Shown here: positions 6,117 to 17,888 of the stretch, one piece after another | How positions within the stretch are numbered: position 1 is the stretch's first letter | How the letters are laid out: the number at the start of each line of letters is the position of its first letter | Assembly: GCF_003255815.1 (NCBI RefSeq) | Contig: NC_037669.1 | Span: 128,630,355-128,694,354, forward strand | Length of the DNA: 64,000 nucleotides | Reading direction: 5' to 3' | From: Theropithecus gelada | Taxonomy: Eukaryota; Chordata; Mammalia; Primates; Cercopithecidae | Position numbers and translations under genes: made by a program | Notes under the pieces: model-generated | What the model saw: the letters and a program-made list of their open reading frames with translations, nothing else | What the model was told of the DNA's origin: nothing | Databases searched by the model: none

Positions 6117-9100
6117 CCCTCAATGAGCTCCCAAATATCGCTGTGCAGATTCCCCGAAAGTAGTGTTAGCAAACTGCTTCTTGATGACTCAGTTGTAACT
6201 CTGTGAGGTGAATGCACATATCACAAACAAGTTTCTCTGAAGGTTTCTTTCACGTTTTTAATTGAGGATATTTCCTTTATCAGGATAGGCCTCAATGAAA
6301 TCCACAGTATCCCTTGTCAGATTCCCCAAAGATAGTGATAATAGACCACTCATGAAATGAAAGTACAACACTGAGAGATTAATTCACACATCACAAAGCA
6401 GTTCCTCAGAAAGCTTCTTTCTAGTTTTTATCTGAGGAAATTTCCTTTGTCACCATAAGCTTCATTGCACTAAGAAATATCCCATTGCAGATTTCAAGAA
6501 AACAGTTTTACCAAACTGATCCATGAATAGAAAAGTGTAACTCTGTGAGTTGCATTCACATGTCACAATGCAGTTTCTCAGAACGCTTCTTTCCAGGTTT
6601 ATCTGACGATATTTCCTTTTTCAGCATAGCCCTCAATATGCACCCAAATATAACTTTTCAGATTCCCCAAAAGTAGTGTTAGCAGACTCTTTCATGAAGA
6701 CTAAGCTGTAATTCTGTGAGATTAATTCAAATATCACAAAGAAGTTTCTCAGAAAGATTCTTTCACGTTTTTAATTGAGGATATTTCCTTCATCAGGATA
6801 AGTCGCAATAAAATCCACAGTATCCCTTGATAGATTCCCCAAAGACAGCGGTAATAGTCTCCTCCTTGTAAGAAAACTGTAATTCTGTGAATCGAATTCA
6901 CACATCACAAAGCAGTTTCTCAGAAACCTTCTTTCTAGTTTTTATCTAAGGATATTTCCTTTGTCCCTCTAAGCTTCATTGCACTAAGAAATATTGCATT
7001 TCAGATTTCAAGAAAACAGTGTTAGCAAACTGATCCATTAAAAGAGAAGTGTAACTCTGTGAGATACATTCACATGTCACAATGCAGTTTCTCAGAACGC
7101 TTCTTTCCAGGTTTTATCTGACTATATTTCCTTTTTCCCCATAACCCTCAATGAGCTCCCAAATATCACTTTGCTAATTCCCCAAAAGTAGTGTTAGCAA
7201 ACTGCATCATGAAGACTCAGTTGTAACTCTGTGAGGTGAATGCACATATCACAAAGAAGTTTCTCAGAAAGTTTCTTTCACGTTTTTAATTGAGGATATT
7301 TCATTTATCACTATAGACCTCAAAGCAATCCACAGTATCCCTTCTCAGATACCCAAAGACAGTGGTAATAGACCGCTACATGTAACGAAATTATAACTCT
7401 GAGAGACGAATTCACACATCAGAAAGCAGTTTCTCAGAAAACTTCTTTCTAGTTTTTATCTGAGCATATTTCCTTTGTCACCATAAGCTTCCTTGCACTA
7501 AGAAATATCCGTTTGCAGATTTCAAGAAAACAGTTTTACCAAACTGATCCATGAATAGAAAAGTGTAACTCTGTCAGTTGCTTTCACATGTCACAATGCA
7601 GTTTCTCAGAACGCTTCTTTCCAGTTTTTATCTGACGATATTTCCTTTTTCATCATAGCCCTCAATGCACTCCCAAATATAACTCTTCAGATTCCCCAAA
7701 ACTAGTGTTAGCAGACTCTTTCATGAAGACTAAGCTGTAAATCTGTGAGGTGAATTCTCCTATTACAAAGAAGTTTCTCAGAAAGCTTCTTTCACGTTTT
7801 TATTTGAGGATATTTCCTTTATCAAGATACGTCTCAATACAATCCAAAGTATCCCTTGTCAGATTCCCTAAAGACAGTGGTAATAATCTGCTCCATGAAA
7901 CGAAAGTGTAACTCTGTGAGACAAATTCACACATCACAAAGCAGTTTCTCAGAAAGTTTCTTTCTGGTTTTTATCTGACGATATTTCCTTTGTCACCATA
8001 AGCTTCATTGCACTAAGAAATATCCCATTGCAGATTTCAAGAAAACAGTGTTAGCAAACTGATGCATGAATAGAAAAGTGTCACTCTTTGAGATACACTC
8101 ACATGTCCCAATGCAGTTTCTCAGAACGCTTCTTTCCAGTTTTTATCTGATGATATTTTCTTTTTCATCATAGCCCTCAACGCGCTCCCAAATATAACTT
8201 TTCAGATTCCCTGAAAGTAGTGTTAGCAGTCTCCTTCATGAAGACTAAACTGAAACTCTGTGAGATGAATTCAAATATCACAAAGAAGTTTCTCAGAAAG
8301 CTTCTTTCACGTTTTTAGTTGAGGATAATTTCTTTACCAAGATAGGCCTGAATGCAAACCAAAGTATCCCTTCTCAGATTCCTCAAAGACAATGTTAATA
8401 GACCGCTCCATGAAACTAAAGTGTAACTCTTTATGGATGAATTCACATATCTTAAAGCAGTTTCTTAAAAGGTTATTTGTACTTTTTATCTGAGTATATT
8501 TCTTTTGTCACCGTAAGCTTCATTGCACTAAGAATTATCCTATTGCCGATTTCAAGAAAACAGTGTTACCAAACTGATCCATGAATAGAAAAGTGTAACT
8601 CTGTGAGTTGCAGTCACATGTCACAATGCAGTTTCTCAGAACGCTTCTTTCCAATTTTTATCTGACGCTATTTTCTTTTTCATCGTAATCCTCAATGCGC
8701 TCCCAAATACCACTTTGCAGATTGCCGGAAAGTAGTGTTTGCAAACTGCTTAATGAAGACTCTGTTGTAACTCTGTGAGATGAATTCGCATATCACAAAG
8801 ACGTTTCTCAGAAAACTTCTTTCACGTTTTTAATTGAGGGTATTTCCTTTATCAGGATAGGTCTCAATGCAATCCAAAGTATCCCTTATCAGATTCCCCA
8901 CAGACAGTAGTAATAGTCTGCCCCATGAAACAAAAGTGTAACTCTGTGAGTCGAATTCACACATCATAAAGCAGTTTCTCAGAAAGGTTTTTTCTAGTTT
9001 TTGTCTGAGGATATTTCCTTTGTCACGGTAAGCTTCATTGCACTAAGAAATATCCCATTGCAGATTTCAAGAAAACAGTGTTAGCAAACTGATCAATGAA

Positions 9101-12100
9101 AAGAGAAGTGAAACTCTGTGAGATACATTCACATGTCACAATGTAGTTTCTCAGAACGCTTCCCTCCAGCTTTTCTCTGACGATATTTCCTTTATCCTCA
9201 TATTCCTCAATTCGCTCTCATATATCATTTTGCAGTTTCCCCGAAAGTAGTCTTAGCAAACTGCTTCTTGAAGACTCATTTGTAAGTCTGTGAGGTGAAT
9301 GCACATATCAAAAAGAAGTTTCTCAGAAAGATTCTTAAACGTTTTTAATTGAGGATTTTTCCTTTATCAAGATAGGCCTCAATGCAATCCAAAGTATCCC
9401 TTCTCAAATTCCCCAATGACAGCGGAAATAGACCGCTCCATGAAACGAAAGTGTAACTCTGAGAGATGAATTCACACATCACAAAGCAGTTTCTCAGAAA
9501 GCTTCTTTCTAGTTTTATCTGAGGATATTTCTTTTGTCACCACAAGCTTCATTGCACTGAGAAATATCCCATTGCAGATTTCAAGAAAACAGTGTCAGTA
9601 AGCTGATCAATGAAAAGAGAAGTGTAGCTCTGTGAGATACATTCACATGTCCCAATGCAGTTTCTCAGAACGCTTCTTTCCACTTTTTATCTGATTATAT
9701 TTCCTCTTTCACCATAGCCCTCTATGCGCACCCAAATATCACTTTACAGATTCTGGGAGAATAGTGTTAGTAAACTGCTTGATGAAGACTCAGTTGTAAG
9801 TCTGTGAGGTGAAAGCACATATCACAAAGAAGTTTCTCAGAAAGTTTCATTCACGTTTTTGATTAAGGATTTTCCTTTTATCAGAATAGGCCTCAAAGCA
9901 ATCCATGGTAACACTTTTCAGATTCCCCAACACAGTGGTAATACACCGCTCTAAGAAACAAAAGTATGACTTCGAGAGATGAATCCACACATCACAGAGC
10001 AGTTTCTCAGAAAGGTTCTTTCTAGTTTTTATCTGTGGATATTTCCTTTGTCATCATAAGCTTCATTGCAATAAGAAATATCCCATTGCAGATTAAAGAA
10101 AACAGTGTTAGCACACTGATCAATGAAAAAAGAAGTGTAATTCTGTGAGGTACACTCACATGTCACAATGCAGTTTCCTAGAACGCTTCTTTTCAGTTTT
10201 TATCTGATGATATTTCCTTCTTCACCATAGCCCTCAATGCGCTCCCAAAAATCACTATGCAGATTTCCGGAAAGTAGTGTTAGGAAATTGCTTCATGAAG
10301 ACTCTGTTGTAACTCTGTGAGATGAATTCACATACCACAATGAAGTTTCTGAAAAAGCTTCTTTTCCGTTTTTATTTGAGGATATTTCCTTTATCAGGAT
10401 AGGCCTCAATGCGATCCAAAGAAATGCTTCCCAGATTCCCCAAAGAGAGTAGTAATAGACTGCTCCTTGAAACAAACTGTATCTCTGTGAGTCGAATTCA
10501 CAAATCACAAAGCAGTTTTTCAGAAAACTTCTTTCTAGTTTTTTTCTGAGTATATTTCCTTTGTCACCATGAGCTTCATTGCACTAAGAAATATCCCATT
10601 GCAGATTTCAAGAAAACAGTGTTATAAAACTGTACAATAAAAAGTGAAGTGTAACTCTGTGAGATACATTCACATGTCAAAATGCATTTTCTCAGAACGC
10701 TTCTTTCCAATTTTTATCTGACAATATTTCCTTTTTCCCATAGTCCTCACTGCGATCCCAAATATCACTTTGCAGATTTCCGTAAAGTAGTATTAGCAAA
10801 CTGCTTCATGAAGACTCAGTTGTAACTCTCTGAGTTGAATTCACATGTCACAAAGAAGTTTCTCAAAAAACTTCATTCCCGTTTATATTTGAGGATATTT
10901 CGTTTATCAGGATAGGCCTCTATGCGATCCAAATTAACGCATCCCAGATTCCCCAAAGAGAGTAGTAATATACCGCTCCATGAAATGAAAGTGTAACTCT
11001 GTGACATGAATTCAGGTATCACAAAGCAGTTTCTCAGAAAGCTTCTTTCTAGTTTTTATCAGAGAATATTTCCTTTGTCACCGTAAGCTTCCTTGCACTA
11101 AGACATACGCTATTGCTGATTTCAAGAAAACAGTGTTAGGAAACTGATCAATGAAAAGAGAAGTGTAACTCTGTGAGATGCATTCACATGTCACAATGCA
11201 GTTTCTCAGAACGCTTCCTTCCAGTTTTTATCTGATGATATTTCCTTTTTCAACATAGCCCTCAATGTGCTCCCAAATATCGCTTTGCAGATTCCCCAAA
11301 AGTAGTGTTAGCAAACTACTTTTTGAACACTCAGTTGTAAGTCTGTGAGCTGAATGCACATATCACAAAGAAGTTTCTCAGAAAAATTATTTCACATTTT
11401 TAATGGAGGATATTTCCTTTATCAGGATAGGCCTCAAAGCAGTCCACAGTATCCCTTCTCAGATTCCCCAAAGACAGTGGTAATAGACTGCCCCATGAAG
11501 CAAAAGTATAACTCTTAGAAATGAATTCACACATCACAATTCAGTTTCTCAGAAAGTTTCTTTCTAGTTTTTATCTGAGGATATATCCTTTGTCACCATA
11601 AGCTTCATTGCACTAAGAAATATCCCACTGCAGATTTAAAGTAAACAGTGTTAGCAAACTGAAAAATAGCAAGAGAAGTGTAACTCTGTGAGATACATTC
11701 ACATGTCCCAATGCAGTTTCTCAGAACGCTTCTTTCCAGTTTTTATCTGACGATATTTCCTTTTTCTCCACAGCCCTCAATGTGCTCCCAAATATCGTTT
11801 TGCAGATTCCCTGAATGTAGTGTTAGCAAACTGCTTCTTGAAGACTCAGTTGAAACTCTGTGGGGTGAATGCATATATCATAAAGAATTTTCTCAGAAAG
11901 CTTCTTTCACGGTTTTAATTGAGGATATTTCCTTAATCAGGATAGGCCTTAATGCAATCCAAAATATCCCTTCTCAGATTCCTGAAAGACAGTGATAATA
12001 GACCGCCCCATGAAACGAAAGTATAACTCCAAGAGATAAATTCACACATCACGAAGCAGTTTCTCAGAAAGCTTCTTTCTAGTTTTTATCTGAGGATATT

Positions 12101-12231
12101 TCCTTTGTCACCATAAGCTTCACTGCACTAAGATATATCCCGTTGTAGATTTCAAGAAAACAGTTTTACCAAACTGATCCATGAATAGAAAAGTGTAACT
12201 CTGTGAGTTGCATTCACATGTCACAATGCAG

Positions 12232-12890
12232 TTTCTCTGAACTCTTCTTTCCGGTTTTTATCTGATGATATTTACTTTTTCATCATACCCCTCAATGCGC
12301 TCCCAAATATAACTTTTTACATTCCCTGAAAGTAGTGTTAGCAAACTCCTTCATGAAAACTAAGCTCTAACTCTGTGAGATGAATTCAGATATCACAAAG
12401 ATGTTTCTCAGAAAGCTTCTTTCACGTTTTTAATTGAGGATAATTTCTTTATAAAGGTAGGCCTGAATGCAATCCAAGGTATTCCTTCTCAGATTCCTCA
12501 GAGACAGTGTTAATAGACAGCTCCATGAAACTAAAGTGTAACTCTGTTGGGATGAATGCACACATCACAAAGCAGTTTCTCAGAATGCTTCTTTCTGCTT
12601 TTTATCTGAGGGTATTTCATTCCTTACCGTAAGCTTCATTGCACTAAGAAATATCCCATTGCAGATTTTGAGAAATCAGTGTTAGTAAACTGATCAATGG
12701 AAAGAAAAATGGAAGTCTATAAGATGCGATCACATCTGGCAATGCAGTTTCTCCGAAAGCTTTTTTCCAGCTTTTATATGAAGATATTTTCTTTTTCGCC
12801 ATAACCCTCAATTAGTTGCCACATATCACTTTGCAGATTCCTGGAAAGTAGTGTTAGTAAACTGCTTCATGAAGACTCTGTTGTAATTCT
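12232..12890 (-). repeat. Distinct alpha block, copy 1 (matches 37529-38105)
   Basis: Shares private markers with 37529-38105: atatttact with tttcatcat in A, agctctaactctg, a B with cagattcctcagagacagtg and aatagacagctccatg, C with gagggtatttc, ttcctta-cgtaagc, gagaaatcag or gggaaatcag, tcaatggaaagaaaaatgg, cacatctggcaatgcag, and an A beginning tttctccgaa with ttccagcttttatatgaag. None of these were seen elsewhere in the window. This copy is uninterrupted, whereas the other ends in a deletion junction. Confidence 0.8.
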
Positions 12891-15318
12891 GTGATGAATT
12901 CACATATCACAAAGGAGTTTCTCAGAAAGCTTCTTCCACGTTTTTAATTGAGGATATTTCCTTTATCAGTATAGGCCTCAATGCAATCCAAAGTATCCCT
13001 TGTCAAATTCCCCAAAGACAGTGGTAATAGTCTGCTCCATGAAAAGAAAGTGCAACTCTGTGAGTCGAATTCACACATCACAAAGCAGTTTCTTAGAAAC
13101 CTTCTTTCTAGTTTTTATCTGAGGATATTTCCTTTGTCACCCTAAGCTTCACTGGACTAAGAAATATCGCATTTCAGATTTCAAGAAAACAATTTTACCA
13201 AACTGATCCATGAATAGAAAAGTGTAACTCTGTGAGTTACATTCACATGTCAAAATGCAGTTTCTCAGAACACTTCTTTCCAGTTTTTATCTGACGATAT
13301 TTCTTTTTTTATCATAGCCCTTAATGCCCTGCCAAACATAACCTTTCAAATTCCCCGAAAGTAGTGTTAGCAGACTCCTTCATGAAGACTAAGTTGTAGC
13401 TCTGTTAGATGAATTCCCATATCAAAAAGAAGTTTCTCAGAAAGCTCCTTTCACGTTTTTAATTGAGGATATTTCCTTTATCAGGATACGTCTCAATGCG
13501 ATCCAAAGTAATGCTTCCCAGAGTCCCCAAAGAGAGTAGTAATAGACCGCTCCATGAAACGAAAGTGCATCTCTTTGACATGAATTCACACAGCACAAAG
13601 CAGTTTCTCAGAAAGACTCTTTCTAGTTTTTATCTGAGCATATATCCTTTGTCACCATAAGCTTCATTGCACTAAGAAATATCCCATTGCAGATTTCAAG
13701 AAAACAGTGTTAGCAAACTGATCAATGAAAAGAGAAGTATAACTCTGTGAGATACATTCACATGTCACAATGCAATTTCTCAGAACGCTTCTTTCGAGTT
13801 TTGGTCTTATGATATTTTCTTTTTCACCATAGCCCTCAATTCGCTATCAAATGTCAATTTGCAGATTTTCGGAAGTTGGAGTTAACAAACTGCTTCATGA
13901 AGACTCTGTTGTAACTCTGTGAGATCAATTCACATATCACAAAGAAATTTCTCAAAAACCTTCTCTCCCGTTTTTAATTGAGGATATTTCCTTTATCAGG
14001 ATAGGCCTCAATGTGATCCAAAGTAAGGCTTCCCAGATTCCCCCAAGAGATAGTAATAGACCGCTCCATGAAACGAAAGTGAAATCCTGTGACATGAATT
14101 CACAAAACACAAAGCACTTTCTCAGAAAGCTTCTTTCTAGTTTTTATCTGAGCACATTTCCTTTGTCACTGTAAGCTTCATTGCACTAAGAAATATCCCA
14201 TTGCAGACTTCAGGAAAAAAGTGTTAGCAAATTGATCAATGAAAAGAGAAGTGTAACTCGGTGAGATACAGTCACATGTCACCATGTAGTTTCTCAGAAC
14301 ACTTCTTTCCAGTTTTTTATCTGACGATATTTCCTTTTTCATCATAGCCCTCAATGAGCTCCCAAATATAACTTTTCAGATTCCATGAAAGGAGTGTTAA
14401 CAGACTCCTTCATGAAGACTAAGATGTAACTCTGTGAGATGAATTCATATATCACAAAGAAGTTTCTCAGAAAGCTTCTTTCACCTTTTAAATTGAGGAT
14501 ATTTTTTAAAAGGATATGCCTCAATGCAATCCAAAGTATCCCTTCTCAGATTCCCCAAAGACAGTGGTAATAGTCCACTCCATGAAACGAAAGTGTTACT
14601 CTGTAAGACGAATTCACACATCACAAAGCAGTTTCTCAGAAAGCTTCTTTCTAGTTTTTATCAGAGGATATTTTCTTTGTCACCATAACCTTCATTGCAC
14701 TAAGAAATATCCCATAGCAGATTTAAAGAAAACAGTGTTAGCTGACTGCTCAATGAAAAGAGAAGTGTAACTCCGTGAGATACATTCACATGTCACAATG
14801 CAGTTTCTCAGAACGCTTCCTTCCAGATTTTATATGACGATATTTCCTTTTTCCCCATAGCCCTCAAAGTGCTCCCAAATATTGCTTTGCAGATTCCCGG
14901 AAAGTAGTGTTAGCAAGCTGCTTCGTGAAGACTCAGTTGTAACTCAGTGAGATGAATGGACATATCACAAAGAAGTTTCCCACAAAGTTTCTTTCACCTT
15001 TTCAATTGAGGATATTTCCTTTATCAGGAGAGGCCTCAATGATGTCCACAATATCCCTTCTCAGATTCCCCAAAGAGAGAGGTAATAGACTGCTCCATGA
15101 AACGAAAGTGTAACTCTGAGAGATGAATTCACACATCAAAAAGAAGTTTCTCAGAAAGCTTCTTTCTAGTTTTTATCTGAGGATATTTCCTTTGTCACCA
15201 TAAGCGTCATTGCACTAAGAAATATCCCACTGCCGACTTCAAGAGAAAAGTGTTAGCAAACTGATCAATGAAAAGAGAAGTGTAACTCTGTGAGATACAT
15301 TCACATGTCACAATGCAG

Positions 15319-15662
15319 TTTCTCAGAACGCTTCTTTCCAATTTTTATCTGACAATATTTCCTTTTTCATCATAGCCCTCAATGTGCTCCCAAGTATAAA
15401 TTTTCAGATTCCCCGAAAGTACTGTTAGCAGACTCCTTCATGAAGACTAAGCTGTAATTCTGTGAGATGAATTCACAGATCAGAAAGCAGTTTCTCAGAA
15501 AACTTCTTTCTAGTTTTCATCTGAGGATATTATCTTGGTCACCGTAAACTTCATTGCACTAAGATATATCGCATTGCAGATTTCAAGAAAACAGTGTTAG
15601 CTAACTGCTCAATGAAAAGAGAAGTGTAACTCTGTGAGATATATTCACATGTCACAATGCAG
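15319..15662 (-). repeat. A-C dimer: type B monomer missing
   Basis: A type A monomer starts at 15319. It ends gatgaattcacagatcagaaagcag and is followed directly by a type C monomer (tttctcagaaaacttctttctag, taaacttcattgcac). The next A starts at 15663, only 344 bp later, so exactly one monomer (B) is missing. This is typical of unequal crossover between neighbouring monomers in register. Confidence 0.85.
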
Positions 15663-16004
15663 TTTCTCAGAACGCTTCTTTCCAGTTTTTATCTGACGAT
15701 ATTTCCTTTTTCATCATAGCCCTCAATGTGCTTCCAAATACAACTTTTCAGATTCCCCAAAAGTAGTGTTAGCAGACTCCTTCATGAAGACTAAACTATA
15801 TCTCTGTGAGATGAATTCACATATCACCAAGAAGTTTCTCAGAAAGTTTCTTTCACGTTCTCAATTGAGGATATTTCCTTTATCAGGGTAGGCCTCAATG
15901 AAGTCCACAATATCCCTTCTCAGCTTCCACAAAGAGAGTGGTAATAGATCGCTCCATGAAACGAAAGTGTAAATCTGAGAGATAAATTCACACATCAGAA
16001 AGCA

Positions 16005-17888
16005 GTTTCTCAGAAAGCTTCTTTCTCCTTTTTATCTGAAGATATTACCTTTGTCACTGTAAGCTTCATTGGGCAAAGGAATATCCCATTGTAGATTTGA
16101 AGAAAACTGTGTTAGCAAGCTGATCAATTAACAGAAAAGTTTAACTCTGTGAGTTGCATTCACACGTCACAATGCAGTTTCTCAAAACGCTTCTTTTAAG
16201 TTTTTCTCTCAAGATATCTACTTTTTCACTGTAAACCTCAATGTGCTACCAAATATCACTTTGCAGATTCCATGAGAAGAGTGTTAGCAAACAGCTACAT
16301 GAACAGAAAGGTGGAACTCTGTGAGTTGAATTCAGAGATCAGAAAGACATTTCTCAGAAAACTTCTTACTCGTTTTTATCTGGGGATGTTTCCTTTGGCT
16401 GCATTCTCTTCAAAGCGATCCGATATCAGTTCTCAGATTCCACAAAAACTGCACTAGCAAACACCTTCATGAAATACAGCTGTAACTCAGTGAGTTGAAT
16501 TCATCCATCACAAAGCAGTTTCTCAGAAAGCTTCTTTCTCCTTTTTGTTTGAGTATACTTCCTCTGTCACCGCAAGCTTCATTGCACAAAGAAATATCCC
16601 ACTGCAGATTTGAAGAAAAGAGAGTTAGCAAAGTGATCAATGAAAAGAAATGTATAACTCTGTGAGTTGCATTCACACGTCACAAAGCAGTTTCTCAGAA
16701 CGTTTCTTTCCAGGTTTTATCTGTGGATATTTCCTTTTTCACTATAGCCCTATTGCACTCCGAAATATCCCTTTGCAGTTTCACGAAAACAGTGTTAGCA
16801 AACGATACATGAACACAAAGGTGGAACCCTGTGAGATGAATTCACAGATCACAAACAAGTTTCTCAGAAAATTTCTTTCTCGTTTTTATCTGATTATATT
16901 TCCTTTTCCACCATAGCCTTCAATGCGCTCCCAATTATCACTTTGCAGATTCCACGAGAAGAGTGTTAGCAAACAGTTTCATGAACAGGAAGGTGGAACT
17001 CTGTGGGATGAATTCAGAGATCAGACAGAATTTTTGTAGAAAACTTCTTTCTCGTTTTTATCTGAGGATATTTCCTTTGGCTGTATAGTATTCAAAGCGA
17101 TCCTAAATATCAGGTCTTAGATTCCACAAAACCAGGACTAGCAAAGAGCTCCACGAAATACAGCTGTAACTCAGTGAGTTGAATTCACACATCACAAAGT
17201 AGTTTCTCAGAAAATTCTTTCTATTTTTTATCTGAAAATATTTCCTTTGTCTCCGTAAGCTTCATTGGGCAAAGAAATATCCCATTGAAGATTTGAAGAA
17301 AACTGTGTTAGCAAACTGATCAATTAACAGAAAAGTGTAACTCTGTGAGGTGCATTCACACATCACAATGCAGTTTCCCAGAACGCTTCTTTTCAATTTT
17401 TATCTGAAAATATTTCCTATTTCACTGTAGCCCTCAATGCGCTCCCAAATATGACTTAGCAGCTTCCACGAGAAGAGTGTTAGCAAACAGCTACATAAAC
17501 AGAAAGGTGGAACTCTGTGAGATGAATTCAGAGATGAGAAAGACATTTCCCAGAAAACTTCTTTCTCGTTTCGATCTGGGGATATTTTCTTTGCCTGTAT
17601 ACTCTTCAAAGCGATCCGAAATATCGGTTCTCAGATTCCACAAAAACAGGACTAGCAAACAGCTCCATGAAATGCAGATGTAACTCAGTGAGTTGAATTC
17701 ACCCATCACAAAGCAGTTTCTCAGAAAGCTTCTTTCTACTTTTTGTTTGAGTATAATTCCTTTGTCACCGCAAGCTTCATTGCACTGACAAATATCCCAT
17801 TGCAGAGTTCAGGAAAAAAATGTTAGCAAACTGATCAATGAAAAGAGAAGTGTATCTCTGTGAGATACAGTCACATGTCACAATGCAG
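16005..17888 (-). repeat. Variant alpha island 1 (A'/B'/C' monomer set, with one extra A')
   Basis: Eleven monomers with markers absent from the main array. C': gcttcattgggcaaag, tagatttgaagaaaactgtg. A': ccacgagaagagtg, aacagaaaggtggaactctg, gaattcagagatcagaaagac. B': tttcctttggctgta, ttcaaagcgatcc, cacaaaaacaggactagcaaac, gtaactcagtgagttgaattc. Order by start: C' 16005, A' 16178, B' 16350, C' 16519, A' 16691, A'' 16860, B' 17031, C' 17203, A' 17374, B' 17546, C' 17717. The tandem A'-A'' makes a tetramer register (16691 to 17374, 683 bp). The last C' grades back to the main array with gttcaggaaaaaa. A closely matching island is at 40569-41593. Confidence 0.85.

Larger units (their letters stand above)
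5960..16004 (-). repeat. Alpha array, left block: mixed trimer subtypes
   Basis: Trimers here belong to at least three linked subtypes. T1: type A with caaatatcgctttgcag, cttcttgaagactcag and gtgaggtgaatgcac, followed by B with gcaatccacagtatccc and a ctctgagagatg ending. T2: type A with tcatcatag, caaatataacttttcag and gcagactccttcatgaagactaagc, usually preceded by C ending gatccatgaatagaaaagtg. T3: type A with gaagactctgttg, followed by B with gcgatccaaagtaacgcttccc and gagagtagtaatag. Examples: T2 at 6574, 7602, 13261; T1 at 9147, 9661, 11202; T3 at 10174, 10688. No strict order of subtypes was established here. The first partial monomer (5960-6060) is the remainder of the C monomer split by the L1. 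Confidence 0.8.
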
